From positions 297,649,708 to 297,713,707 of the forward strand of contig OY986435.1 in assembly GCA_963920525.1 (NCBI GenBank): a DNA stretch of 64,000 nucleotides, written 5' to 3'. This document shows positions 51,081 through 63,663 of this stretch, one piece after another (within the stretch, counting starts at the first letter, position 1; every line of letters starts with the position of its first letter). The stretch comes from Dichetophora obliterata (Eukaryota; Arthropoda; Insecta; Diptera; Sciomyzidae). The position numbers and the translations under genes were made by a program. The notes below the pieces were generated by a model. The model had not been told where the DNA came from. It searched no databases and saw only the letters and a program-made list of their open reading frames with translations.

Positions 51081-52570
51081 ATAAAAAAAATAAAAATTGA
51101 CAAAAAAGGGCACATGAAATTTACATAAAATTTAATTTTTAAAATTATTTTAAGGATACAGTCTTATGAACAGTAGCTTAAGGAACATTTTAATGCATAA
51201 ATCGTCCTTTTATGATGTATGGTTCAGAAGTTATGGCAAAAAAATCAAAAAAATCGCAACAAACCACGTCAAAAACTATGATTCTGTAAAAAATTTTAAC
51301 TAAGATTCTTGAAAAAAAAAATCAAATTCCAGAAAACTTTTTTCTGAATATGCAGTCTTGTGTTTATATGTATTAGAAACAATTTGGTGTATAAATCGTC
51401 CTTGTAGGATGTATGGTTTGGGAGTTATGACGGAAAAAGCACATGTTTTTGGCCAGCTTCCACTCCAAAAAGTGTTCTACAACTCCTAAACTACAAGAGA
51501 TAGAGCAAAATGTATTTGGACAAAGAAGTAACCCTACTTAAGCACGAGAACCTGGTGCTCATTTTAATGCATGAATCGTCCTTATCTGATATGTAGTTTT
51601 TATTTTAGAAAATAAATAAAAAAAATAAAAATTGACAAAAAAGGGCACATGAAATTAACATAAAATCTAATTTTTAAAATTATTTTAAGGATACAGTCTA
51701 GTGAACAGTAGCTTAAGGAACATTTTGATGCATAAATCGTCCTTTTATGATGTATGGTTTAGAAGTTATGGCAAAAAAATCAAAAAAATCGCAAAAAACC
51801 ACGTCAAAAACTATGATTCTGTAAAAAATTTTAACTAAGATTCTTGAAAAAAAATCAAATTCCAGAAAACTTTTTTCTGAATATGCAGTCTTGTGTTTAT
51901 ATGTATTAGAAACAATTTGGTGTATAAATCGTCCTTGTAGGATGTATGGTTTGGGAGTTATGACGGAAAAAGCACATGTTTTTGGCCAGCTTCCACTCCA
52001 AAAAGTGTTCTACAACTCCTAAACTACAAGAGATAGAGCAAAATGCATTTGGACAAAGAAGTAACCCTACTTAAGGACGAGGACCTGGTGCTCATTTTAA
52101 TGCATGAATCGTCCTTATCTGATATGTAGTTTTTATTTTAGAAAATAAATAAAAAAAATAAAAATTGACAAAAAAGGGCACATGAAATTTACATAAAATC
52201 TAATTTTTAAAATTATTTTAAGGATACAGTCTTATGAACAGTAGCTTAAGGAACACTTTGATGCATAAATCGTCCTTTTATGATGTATGGTTTAGAAGTT
52301 ATGGCAAAAAAATCAAAAAAATCGCAACAAACCACGTCAAAAACTATGATTCTGTAAAAAATTTTAACTAAGATTCTTGAAAAAAAATCAAATTCCAGAA
52401 AACTTTTTTCTGAATATGCAGTCTTGTGTTTATATGTATTAGAAACAATTTGGTGTATAAATCGTCCTTGTAGGATGTATGGTTTGGGAGTTATTACGGA
52501 AAAAGCACATGTTTTTGGCCAGCTTCCACTCCAAAAAGTGTTCTACAACTCCTAAACTACAAGAGATAGA
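51010..52570. repeat. Segment copied from 4968 bp upstream (second copy)
   Basis: It carries the GGTTCAGAAG, GTCTAGTGAACAG and ACACTTTGATGC markers of 46.05-47.60 kb, with small differences (AAATTTAATT for AAATCTAATT near 51128). The GTCTAGTGAACAG variant occurs once more at about 52763, suggesting one further unit-level copy. Confidence 0.75.
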
Positions 52571-53261
52571 GCAAAATGCATTTGGACAAAGAAGTAACCC
52601 TACTTAAGCACGAGAACCTGGTGCTCATTTTAATGCATGAATCGTCCTTATCTGATATGTAGTTTTTATTTTAGAAAATAAATAAAAAAAATAAAAATTG
52701 ACAAAAAAGGGCACATGAAATTAACATAAAATCTAATTTTTAAAATTATTTTAAGGATACAGTCTAGTGAACAGTAGCTTAAGGAACATTTTGATGCATA
52801 AATCGTCCTTTTATGATGTATGGTTTAGAAGTTATGGCAAAAAAATAAAAAAAAAATCGCAAAAAACCACGTCAAAAACTATGATTCTGTAAAAAATTTT
52901 AACTAAGATTCTTGAAAAAAAATCAAATTCCAGAAAACTTTTTTCTGAATATGCAGTCTTGTGTATATATGTATTAGAAACAATTTGGTGTATAAATCGT
53001 CCTTGTAGGATGTATGGTTTGGGAGTTATGACGGAAAAAGCACATGTTTTTGGCCAGCTTCCACTCCAAAAAGTGTTCTACAACTCCTAAACTACACGAG
53101 ATAGAGCAAAATGCATTTGGACAAAGAAGTAACCCTACTTAAGGACGAGGACCTGGTGTTCATTTTAATGCATGAATCGTCCATATCTGATATGTAGTTT
53201 TTATTTTAGAAAATAAATAAAAAAAATAAAAATTGACAAAAAAGGGCACATGAAATTAACA

Positions 53262-53290
53262 TGAAATCTAATCTAAACTCCTAAACTACA
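53262..53290. repeat. 340-bp deletion junction, occurrence 1 (C joined to B)
   Basis: C runs to GAAATCTAAT and then joins B at CTAAACTCCTAAAC, between 53272 and 53273. The remainder of C, all of A and the first two thirds of B are missing. CTA at the join may be microhomology or filler. The identical join at 59332, 59526 and 61828 shows a single event followed by copying. Confidence 0.9.
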
Positions 53291-53329
53291 AGAGATAGAG
53301 CACACGGCATTTGGACAAAGGAGTATCCC

Positions 53330-55010
53330 TTCTTAAGGACGAGGACCTGGTGCTCATTTTAATGCATGAATCGTCCTTATCTGATATGTAGTTTTTATTT
53401 TAGAAAATAAATAAAAAAAATTAAAATGGACAAAAAAGGGCACATGAAATTAACATGAAATATAATTTTTAAAATTATTTTAAGGATACAGTCTTGTGGG
53501 CAGTAGCTTAAGGAACATTTTGATGCATAAATCGTCCTTTTATGATGTATGGTTTAGAAGTTATGGCAAAAAAATCAAAAAAATCGCAAAAAACCACGTC
53601 AAAAACTATGATTCTGTAAAAAATTATAACTAAGATTCTTGAAAAAAAATCAAATTCCAGAAAACTTTTTTCTGAATATGCAGTCTTGTGTATATATGTA
53701 TTAGAAACAATTTGGTGTATAAATCGTCCTTGTAGGATGTATGGTTTGGGAGTTATGACGGAAAAATCACATGTTTTTGGCCAGCTTCCACTCCAAAAAG
53801 TGTTCTACAACTCCTAAACTACAAGAGATAGAGCAAAATGTATTTGGACAAAGAAGTAACCCTACTTAAGAACGAGGACCTGGTGCTCATTTTAATGCAT
53901 GAATCGTCCTTATCTGATATGTAGTTTTTATTTTAGAAAATAAATAAAAAAAATAAAAATTTACAAAAAAGGGCACATGAAATTAACATAAAATCTAATT
54001 TTTAAAATTATTTTAAGGATACAGTCTTGTGGGCAGTAGCTTAAGGAACATTTTGATGCATAAATCGTCCTTTTATGATGTATGGTTTAGAAGTTATGGC
54101 AAAAAAATCAAAAAAATCGCAAAAAACCACGTCAAAAACTACGATTCTGTAAAAAATTTTAACTAAGATTCTTGAAAAAAAATCAAATTCCAGAAAACTT
54201 TTTTCTGAATATGCAGTCTTGTGTTTATATGTATTAGAAACAATTTGGTGTATAAATCGTCCTTGTAGGATGTATGGTTTGGGAGTTATGACGGAAAAAG
54301 CACATGTTTTTGGCCAGCTTCCACTCCAAAAAGTGTTCTACTACTCCTAAACTACAAGAGATAGAGCAAAATGCATTTGGACAAAGAAGTAACCCTACTT
54401 AAGGACGAGGACCTGGTGCTCATTTTAATGCATGAATCGTCCTTATCTGATATGTAGTTTTTATTTTAGAAAATAAATAAAAAAAATAAAAATTGACAAA
54501 AAAGGGCACATGAAATTTACATAAAATCTAATTTTTAAAATTATTTTAAGGATACAGTCTTATGGACAGTAGCTTATGGAACATTTTAATGCATAAATCG
54601 TCCTTTTATGATGTATGGTTTAGAAGTTATGGCAAAAAAATCAAAAAAATCGCAACAAACCTCGTCAAAAACTATGATTCTGTAAAAAATTTTAACTAAG
54701 ATTTTTTAAAAAAAAATTAAATTCCAGAAAACTTTTTTCTGAATATGCAGTCTTGTGTTTATATGTATTAGAAACAATTTGGTGTATAAATCGTCCTTGT
54801 AGGATGTATGGTTTGGGAGTTATGACGGAAAAAGCACATGTTTTTGGCCAGCTTCCACTCCAAAAAGTGTTCTACAACTCCTAAACTACAAGAGATAGAG
54901 CAAACGGCATTTGGACAAAAGAGTATCCCTTCTTAAGGACGAGGACCTGGTGCTCATTTTAATGCATGAATCGTCCTTATCTGATATGTAGTTTTTATTT
55001 TAGAAAATAA
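53330..55010. repeat. Segment copied from 3929 bp upstream (second copy)
   Basis: It matches 49.40-51.08 kb at the markers CTACTACTCC (54338-54347) and TAGCTTATGG (54570-54579). Private changes include CTTAAGAACGAGG near 53867 and a degenerate GATTTTTTAAAAAAAAATTA stretch near 54701. It begins shortly after the 340-bp deletion junction at 53272. Confidence 0.8.
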
Positions 55011-58000
55011 ATAAAAAAAATAAAAATTTACAAAAAAGGGCACATGAAATTAACATAAAATCTAATTTTTAAAATTATTTTAAGGATACAGTCTTGTGGG
55101 CAGTAGCTTAAGGAACATTTTGATGAATAAATCGTCCTTTTATGATGTATGGTTTAGAAGTTATGGCAAAAAAATCAAAAAAATCGCAAAAAACCACGTC
55201 AAAAACTATGATTCTGTAAAAAATTTTAACTAAGATTCTTGAAAAAAAATCAAATTCCAGAAAACTTTTTTCTGAATATGCAGTCTTGTGTTTATATGTA
55301 TTAGAAATAATTTGGTGTATAAATCGTCCTTGTAGGATGTATGGTTTGGAAGCTATGACGGAAAAAGCACATGTTTTTGGCCAGCTTCCACTCCAAAAAG
55401 TGTTCTACAACTCCTAAACTACAAGAGATAGAGCAAACGGCATTTGGACAAAGGAGTATCCCTTCTTAAGGACGAGGACCTGGTGCTCATTTTAATGCAT
55501 GAATCGTCCTTATCTGATATGTAGTTTTTATTTTAGAAAATAAATAAAAAAAATAAAAATTTACAAAAAAGGGCACATGAAATTAACATAAAATCTAATT
55601 TTTAAAATTATTTTAAGGATACAGTCTTGTGGGCAGTAGCTTAAGGAACATTTTGATGCATAAATCGTTCTTTTATGATGTATGGTTTAGAAGTTATGGC
55701 TAAAAAATCAAAAAAATCGCAAAAAACCACGTCAAAAACTACGATTCATGTAAAAAATTTTAACTAAGATTCTTGAAAAAAAATCAAATTCCAGAAAACT
55801 TTTTTCTGAATATGCAGTCTTGTGTATATATGTATTAGAAACAATTTGGTGTATAAATCGTCCTTGTAGGATGTATGGTTTGGGAGTTATGACGGAAAAA
55901 GCACATGTTTTTGGCCAGCTTCCACTCCAAAAAGTGTTCTACAACTCCTAAACTACAAGAGATAGAGCAAAATGTATTTGGACAAAGAAGTAACCCTACT
56001 TAAGGACGAGGACCTGGTGCTCATTTTATTGCATGAATCGTCCTTATCTGATATATAGTTTTTATTTTAGAAAATAAATAAAAAAAATAAAAATTGACAA
56101 AAAAGGGCACATGAAATTAACATAAAATCTAATTTTTAAAATTATTTTAAGGATACAGTCTTGTGGACAGTAGCTTAAGAAACATTTTGATGCATAAATC
56201 GTCCTTTTATGATGTATGGTTTAGAAGTTATGGCAAAAAAATCAAAAAAATCGCAAAAAACCACGTCAAAAACTATGATTCTGTAAAAAATTTTAACTAA
56301 GATTCTTGAAAAAAAATCAAATTCCAGAAAACTTTTTTCTGAATATGCAGTCTTGTGTTTATATGTATTAGAAACAATTTGGTGTATAAATCGTCCTTGT
56401 AGGATGTATGGTTTGGGAGTTATGACGGAAAAAGCACATGTTTTTGGCCAGCTTCCACTCCAAAAAGTGTTCTACAACTCCTAAACTACAAGAGATAGAG
56501 CAAAATGTATTTGAACAAAGAAGTAACCCTACTTAAGGACGAAGACCTGGTGCTCATTTTAATGCATGAATCGTCCTTATCTGATATGTAGTTTTTATTT
56601 TAGAAAATAAATAAAAAAAATAAAAATTGACAAAAAAGGGCACATGAAATTAACATAAAATCTAATTTTTAAAATTATTTTAAGGATACAGTCTTGTGGA
56701 CAGTAGCTTAAGGAACATTTTGATGCATAAATCGTCCTTTTATGATGCATGGTTTAGAAGTTATGGCAAAAAAATCAAAAAAATCGCAAAAAACCACGTC
56801 AAAAACTATGATTCTGTAAAAAATTTTAACTAAGATTCTTGAAAAAAAATCAAATTCCAGAAAACTTTTTTCTGAATATGCAGTCTTGTGTTTATATGTA
56901 TTAGAAACAATTTGGTGTATAAATCGTCCTTGTAGGATGTATGGTTTGGGAGTTATGACGGAAAAAGCACATGTTTTTGGCCAGCTTCCACTCCAAAAAG
57001 TGTTCTACAACTCCTAAACTACAAGAGATAGAGCAAACGGCATTTGGACAAAGGAGTATCCCTTCTTAAGGACGAGGACCTGGTGCTCATTTTAATGCAT
57101 GAATCGTCCTTATCTGATATGTAGTTTTTATTTTAGAAAATAAATAAAAAAAATAAAAATTGACAAAAAAGGGCACATGAAATTAACATAAAATCTAATT
57201 TTTAAAATTATTTTAAGGATACAGTCTTGTGGGCAGTAGCTTAAGGAACATTTTGATGAATAAATCGTCCTTTTATGATGTATGGTTTAGAAGTTATGGC
57301 AAAAAAATCAAAAAAATCGCAAAAAACCACGTCAAAAACTATGATTCTGTAAAAAATTTTAACTAAGATTCTTGAAAAAAAATCAAATTCCAGAAAACTT
57401 TTTTCTGAATATGCAGTCTTGTGTTTATATGTATTAGAAATAATTTGGTGTATAAATCGTCCTTGTAGGATGTATGGTTTGGGAGTTATGACGGAAAAAG
57501 CACATGTTTTTGGCCAGCTTCCACTCCAAAAAGTGTTCTACAACTCCTAAACTACAAGAGATAGAGCAAACGGCATTTGGACAAAGGAGTATCCCTTCTT
57601 AAGGACGAGGACCTGGTGCTCATTTTAATGCATGAATCGTCCTTATCTGATATGTAGTTTTTATTTTAGAAAATAAATAAAAAAAATAAAAATTTACAAA
57701 AAAGGGCACATGAAATTAACATAAAATCTAATTTTTAAAATTATTTTAAGGATACAGTCTTGTGGGCAGTAGCTTAAGGAACATTTTGATGCATAAATCG
57801 TTCTTTTATGATGTATGGTTTAGAAGTTATGGCAAAAAAATCAAAAAAATCGCAAAAAACCACGTCAAAAACTATGATTCTGTAAAAAATTTTAACTAAG
57901 ATTCTTGAAAAAAAATCAAATTCCAGAAAACTTTTTTCTGAATATGCAGTCTTGTGTTTATATGTATTAGAAACAATTTGGTGTATAAATCGTCCTTGTA

Positions 58001-59332
58001 GGATGTATGGTTTGGGAGTTATGACGGAAAAAGCACATGTTTTTGGCCAGCTTCCACTCCAAAAAGTGTTCTACAACTCCTAAACTACAAGAGATAGAGC
58101 AAAATGTATTTGAACAAAGAAGTAACCCTACTTAAGGACGAGGACCTGGTGCTCATTTTAATGCATGAATCGTCCTTTTCTGATATGTAGTTTTTATTTT
58201 AGAAAATAAATAAAAAAAATAAAAATTGACAAAAAAGGGCACATGAAATTAACATAAAATCTAATTTTTAAAATTATTTTAAGGATACAGTCTTGTGGGC
58301 AGTAGCTTAAGGAACATTTTGATGCATAAATCGTCCTTTTATGATGCATGGTTTAGAAGTTATGGCAAAAAAATCAAAAAAATCGCAAAAAACCACGTCA
58401 AAAACTATGATTCTGTAAAAAATTTTAACTAAGATTCTTGAAAAAAAATCAAATTCCAGAAAACTTTTTTCTGAATATGCAGTCTTGTGTTTATATGTAT
58501 TAGAAACAATTTGGTGTATAAATCGTCCTTGTAGGATGTATGGTTTGGGAGTTATGACGGAAAAAGCACATGTTTTTGGCCAGCTTCCACTCCAAAAAGT
58601 GTTCTACAACTCCTAAACTACAAGAGATAGAGCAAACGGCATTTGGACAAAGGAGTATCATTTCTTAAGGACGAGGACCTGGTGCTCATTTTAATGCATG
58701 AATCGTCCTTATCTGATATGTAGTTTTTATTTTAGAAAATAAATAAAAAAAATAAAAATGGACAAAAAAGGGCACATGAAATTAACATGAAATCTAATTT
58801 TTAAAATTATTTTAAGGATACAGTCTTGTGGGCAGTAGCTTAAGGAACATTTTGATGCATAAATCGTTCTTTTATGATGTATGGTTTAGAAGTTATGGCT
58901 AAAAAATCAAAAAAATCGCAAAAAACCACGTCAAAAACTACGATTCATGTAAAAAATTTTAACTAAGATTCTTGAAAAAAAATCAAATTCCAGAAAACTT
59001 TTTTCTGAATATGCAGTCTTGTGTATATATGTATTAGAAACAATTTGGTGTATAAATCGTCCTTGTAGGATGTATGGTTTGGGAGTTATGACGGAAAAAG
59101 CACATGTTTTTGGCCAGCTTCCACTCCAAAAAGTGTTCTACAACTCCTAAACTACAAGAGATAGAGCAAAATGCATTTGAACAAAGAAGTAACCCTACTT
59201 AAGAACGAGGACCTGGTGTTCATTTTAATGCATGAATCGTCCATATCTGATATGTAGTTTTTATTTTAGAAAATAAATAAAAAAAATAAAAATTGACAAA
59301 AAAGGGCACATGAAATTAACATGAAATCTAAT
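55010..59332. repeat. Array block with displaced four-unit and three-unit copies
   Basis: TGATGAATAAATCG occurs at 55121 and 57254, and AGAAATAATTTGG near 55304 and 57436, a displacement of 2133 bp. TATGATGCATGG occurs near 56741 and 58340, a displacement of about three units. Several units carry AAAAATTTACAAAAAAGG and ATTTGAACAAAG variants found only in the right part of the array. The stretch holds only satellite. Confidence 0.8.
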
Positions 59333-59526
59333 CTAAACTCCTAAACTACAAGAGATAGAGCAAAATGCATTTGGACAAAGAAGTAACCCTACTTAAGAAC
59401 GAGGACCTGGTGTTCATTTTAATGCATGAATCGTCCATATCTGATATGTAGTTTTTATTTTAGAAAATAAATAAAAAAAATAAAAATTGACAAAAAAGGG
59501 CACATGAAATTAACATGAAATCTAAT
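59333..59526. repeat. 194-bp truncated unit, bounded by two copies of the deletion junction
   Basis: Two successive occurrences of the GAAATCTAAT/CTAAACTCC join, at 59332 and 59526, delimit a unit of 194 bp made of the last third of B and the first two thirds of C. The unit before and the start of the unit after are nearly identical to it over the shared part (GTGTTCATTTTAATGC, TCGTCCATATCTG). This is the start of a new short tandem repeat inside the array. Confidence 0.9.
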
Positions 59527-61828
59527 CTAAACTCCTAAACTACAAGAGATAGAGCACACGGCATTTGGACAAAGGAGTATCTCTTCTTAAGGACGAGGAC
59601 CTGGTGCTCATTTTAATGCATGAATCGTCCTTATCTGATATATAGTTTTTATTTTAGAAAATAAATAAAAAAAATAAAAATTGACAAAAAAGGGCACATG
59701 AAATTAACATAAAATCTAATTTTTAAAATTATTTTAAGGATACAGTCTTGTGGGCAGTAGCTTAAGGAACATTTTGATGCATAAATCGTCCTTTTATGCT
59801 GTATGGTTTAGAAGTTATGGCAAAAAAATCGCAAAAAACCACGTCAAAAACTATGATTCTGTAAAAAATTTTAACTAAGATTCTTGAAAAAAAATCAAAT
59901 TCCAGAAAACTTTTTTCTGAATATGCAGTCTTGTGTTTATATGTATTAGAAACAATTTGGTGTATAAATCGTCCTTGTTGGATGTATGGTTTGGGAGTTA
60001 TGACAGAAAAAGCACATGTTTTTGGCCAGCTTCGACTCCAAAAAGTGTTCTACAACTCCTAAACTACAAGAGATAGAGCAAAATGTATTTGAACAAAGAA
60101 GTAACCCTACTTAAGGACGAGGACCTGGTGCTCATTTTAATGCATGAATCGTCCTTATCTGATATGTAGTTTTTATTTTAGAAAATAAATAAAAAAAATA
60201 AAAATTGACAAAAAAGGGCACATGAAATTAACATAAAATCTAATTTTTTGTTAGGATACAGTCTTGTGGGCAGTAACTTAAGGAACATTTTGATGCATAA
60301 ATCGTCCTTTTATGATGCATGGTTTAGAAGTTATGGCAAAAAAATCGCAAAAAACCACGTCAAAAACTATGATTCTGTAAAAAATTTTAACTAAGATTCT
60401 TGAAAAAAAATCAAATTCCAGAAAACTTTTTTCTGAATATGCAGTCTTGTGTTTATATGTATTAGAAACAATTTGGTGTATAAATCGTCCTTGTAGGATG
60501 TATGGTTTGGGAGTTATGACGGAAAAAGCACATGTTTTTGGCCAGCTTCCACTCCAAAAAGTGTTCTACAACTCCTAAACTACAAGAGATAGAGCAAACG
60601 GCATTTGGACAAAGGAGTATCATTTCTTAAGAACGAGGACCTGGTGCTCATTTTAATGCATGAATCGTCCTTATCTGATATGTAGTTTTAATTTTAGAAA
60701 ATAAATAAAAAAAATAAAAATTGACAAAAAAGGGCACATGAAATTAACATGAAATCTAATTTTTAAAATTATTTTAAGGATACAGTCTTGTGGGCAGTAG
60801 CTTAAGGAACATTTTGATGCATAAGTCGTTCTTTTATGATGTATGGTTTAGAAGTTATGGCTAAAAAATCAAAAAAATCGCAAAAAACCACGTCAAAAAC
60901 TACGATTCATGTAAAAAATTTTAACTAAGATTCTTGAAAAAAAATCAAATTCCAGAAAACTTTTTTCTGAATATGCAGTCTTGTGTATATATGTATTAGA
61001 AACAATTTGGTGTATAAATCGTCCTTGTAGGATGTATGGTTTGGGAGTTATGACGGAAAAAGCACATGTTTTTGGCCAGCTTCCACTCCAAAAAGTGTTC
61101 TACAACTCCTAAACTACAAGAGATAGAGCAAAATGCATTTGAACAAAGAAGTAACCCTTCTTAAGGACGAGGACCTGGTGCTCATTTTAATGCATGAATC
61201 GTCCTTATCTGATATGTAGTTTTTATTTTAGAAAATAATTAAAAAAAATAAAAATTGACAAAAAAGGGCACATGAAATTAATATAAAATCTAATTTTAAA
61301 AATTATTTTAAGGATACAGTCTTGTGGGCAGTAGCTTAAGGAACATTTTGATACATAAATCGTCTTTTTATGATGTATGGTTTAGAAGTTATGGCTAAAA
61401 AATCAAAAAAATCGCAAAAAACCACGTCAAAAACTATGATTCATGTAAAAAATTTTAACTAAGATTCTTGAAAAAAAATCAAATTCCAGAAAACTTTTTT
61501 CTGAATATGCAGTCTTGTGTATATATGTATTAGAAACAATTTGGTGTATAAATCGTCCTTGTAGGATGTATGGTTTGGGAGTTATGACGGAAAAAGCACA
61601 TGTTTTTGGCCAGCTTCCACTCCAAAAAGTGTTCTACAACTCCTAAACTACAAGAGATAGAGCAAAATGCATTTGGACAAAGAAGTAACCCTACTTAAGA
61701 ACGAGGACCTGGTGTTCATTTTAATGCATGAATCGTCCATATCTGATATGTAGTTTTTATTTTAGAAAATAAATAAAAAAAATAAAAATGGACAAAAAAG
61801 GGCACATGAAATTAACATGAAATCTAAT
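59527..61828. repeat. Degenerate units between deletion junctions
   Basis: These units begin with the GAGCACACGGC variant that follows the join at 53272 and 61828 as well. Two successive units lack 9 bp in the A-tract cluster (CAAAAAAATCGC at 59821 and 60337), and the second also has a rearranged C (TAATTTTTTGTTAGG at 60241-60255 replaces a longer A/T stretch). Further private changes (GTTGGATG, CTTCGACTCC, TATGACAG) mark this part as poorly homogenised. Confidence 0.85.
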
Positions 61829-61846
61829 CTAAACTCCTAAACTACA
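61818..61846. repeat. 340-bp deletion junction, last occurrence
   Basis: The same join as at 53272, 59332 and 59526 (GAAATCTAAT followed by CTAAACTCC, between 61828 and 61829), again preceded by GTGTTCATTTTAATGC and followed by GAGCACACGGC. The surrounding units therefore travelled together with the join when it was copied. Confidence 0.9.
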
Positions 61847-62203
61847 AGAGATAGAGCACACGGCATTTGGACAAAGGAGTATCCCTTCTTAAGGACGAGG
61901 ACCTGGTGCTCATTTTAATGCATGAATCGTCCTTATCTGATATGTAGTTTTTATTTTAGAAAATAAATAAAAAAAATAAAAATTGACAAAAAAGGGCACA
62001 TGAAATTAACATGAAATCTAATTTTTAAAATTATTTTAAGGATACAGTCTTGTGGGCAGTAGCTTAAGGAACATTTTGATGCATAAATCGTCCTTTTATG
62101 ATGTATGGTTTAGAAGTTATGGCTAAAAAATCAAAAAAATCGCAAAAAACCACGTCAAAAACTATGATTCATGTAAAAAATTTTAACTAAGATTCTTGAA
62201 AAA

Positions 62204-62302
62204 AAATCAAATTTTTAAAATTATTTTAAGGATACAGTCTTGTGGGCAGTAGCTTAAGGAACATTTTGATGCATGAATCGTCCTTATCTGATATGTAGTT
62301 TT
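62204..62302. repeat. Terminal fragments at the array edge: A joined to C, then C joined to C
   Basis: In the last full unit, A breaks at ATCAAATT and continues as C (TTTTTAAAATTATTTTAAGG), with AATT shared at the join near 62211. C then runs to ACATTTTGAT and is followed by the C core GCATGAATCGTCCTTATC at 62271 instead of the A core. This second join is in perfect register with the shared core, so it looks like an exchange between subunits. The satellite stops after ATATGTAGTTTT at about 62302. Confidence 0.85.
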
Positions 62303-62346
62303 ATCATTATTAAATTAATTATTATAAAATTATCATTATTAAATTA
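62300..62346. repeat. 29-bp spaced direct repeat at the array edge
   Basis: TTATCATTATTAAATTA occurs at 62301-62317 and 62330-62346. It begins at the very last bases of the satellite, so the duplication may have arisen in the event that joined array and flank. Confidence 0.75.
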
Positions 62347-62350
62347 AATT

Positions 62351-62446
62351 CATTGATCAACCTTACAGAACTGTGAAAATTGGCATTTATCGCAACAATT
62401 TAATCCATTGATCAACCATACGGAACTATGAAACTTGCCATTTAAT
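62351..62446. repeat. Imperfect tandem duplication, period 55 bp
   Basis: CATTGATCAACC starts at 62351 and again at 62406. The matching part continues for about 40 bp: CTTACAGAACTGTGAAAATT against ATACGGAACTATGAAACTT, then GGCATTTA against GCCATTTA. Divergence of the two copies shows it is older than the recent satellite duplications. Confidence 0.7.
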
Positions 62447-62869
62447 TCTCCCGATGATGCAAAAGTATCGTATTCTTCAAACTTTTAAAAAAATGGCAAT
62501 AATCATATACGAGGTTAATACGTCTGCATTTACATATAACTGACCTCTAAACATAGTAATAAAATACAGAAATGTTCACTTTTTACATTGAACAAAAACA
62601 TAAAAATATGTAAACCCCTTTGTGCTTTAATAATGCTTTAAAAACCAAAAAAAGGTCATCAAAATTTACCCAATAAAAGCATGTACAGAAGACAATAGTC
62701 ACATATTGTATTAAATAAATACCTTAAACTTCATAAAATAAACTAATAACTTATAAAGATTTAATAAAAAAAATAACATCGTTTCAATATATGCTATTAT
62801 ACAATTATATAAATTATACTCACATGAAATTTTACTCAAAAGTAATATATATGAAATAATTCATATATA

Positions 62870-62950
62870 TTATGAATGTTTAAAACTGTATATATATATT
62901 ATGTTTAAAACTGTTTATTTTAAAATGTTTAAAATGCTTAAAACCAAAAA
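62870..62950. repeat. Short degenerate repeat of ATGTTTAAAA type with a TA tract
   Basis: ATGTTTAAAACTGTATATAT, ATGTTTAAAACTG, ATGTTTAAAATG and CTTAAAACC follow each other, separated by a TA run near 62889-62899. This is low-complexity, slippage-prone sequence. Confidence 0.6.
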
Positions 62951-63317
62951 ATTAAGAAATGCATGATAAAAATGCTCACAACAAATTTCGTCACAGTATT
63001 ACATTTGTACAAAATTATTCTAATAAATGTTAAAAATTTTATCATTGCATTTTAATTACGTGATAAACAAAGTATATAAAAATATGTAAAAAAATAAAAT
63101 GTTCTAAATGAAATTGTTTTACTCGGATTAGTTATATACATTTCAACATAAAATCTATCTGAAATAAATATCTTAATATAACGAAATGGAATTCTTAAAT
63201 ATTTTCCAATTGAATCAAAATATATTTTTGATTATGCTTGCAGGGTTTTCTGATTGGGCAGGTAGGTATATTTTTGTTGGTGGTTTAAGATAACCTAATA
63301 AGAATACTAATAAAATT

Positions 63318-63402
63318 ATAAGTATATGTTTATATAATAATAAATATAATATTAATATATATCTATACTATTCTATACTATATTTATATATATATAAACA
63401 TG
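63318..63402. repeat. TA-rich low-complexity tract
   Basis: The stretch is almost only A and T, with runs of TA steps and a local duplication of CTATACTATTCTATACTAT. It has microsatellite-like character and no other visible function. Confidence 0.65.
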
Positions 63403-63663
63403 CATCTACGATCAATGGTTTTGTCGCAAAATTGACATTTTAATAAAAAATAAAATCATTTTCTTAAATAAATTTCTTAAAATAAAATCATGACTGCTTG
63501 TAACTTTGGTATCTTTTAATAAAATACCTACATAAAAATAATTTCAACAACATTAAAGCAAATGGGTAACAAGCAATTTTCTTCTCTTCATGAAAAAAAA
63601 ACATATTTGCAACTCCTTATTAAAGAATAATTATTTCTTTAGCCGCATCTGAATTCCGTCTTT

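Larger units (their letters stand above)
1..62302. repeat. Satellite DNA array, 533-534 bp unit, about 117 head-to-tail copies
   Basis: The same sequence returns every 533-534 bp from the first base to about 62302, always in the same orientation. For example, the subunit A start occurs at 372 and again at 906. Units differ mostly by single-base changes and by 1-2 bp length changes in A runs. The array already runs at base 1, so its left end lies outside the window; its right end is at about 62302. No unit contains a conserved reading frame. Composition is AT-rich with long A runs. Copies are most regular from 1 to about 49200 and become rearranged towards the right edge, as expected where unequal exchange is less effective. 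The array most likely belongs to pericentromeric or other constitutive heterochromatin (inference). Confidence 0.98.

Noticed and set aside
1..62302. CRISPR array or other prokaryotic repeat system
   Set aside because: Repeats are 534 bp and continuous without unique spacers, and composition and layout are those of eukaryotic satellite DNA.
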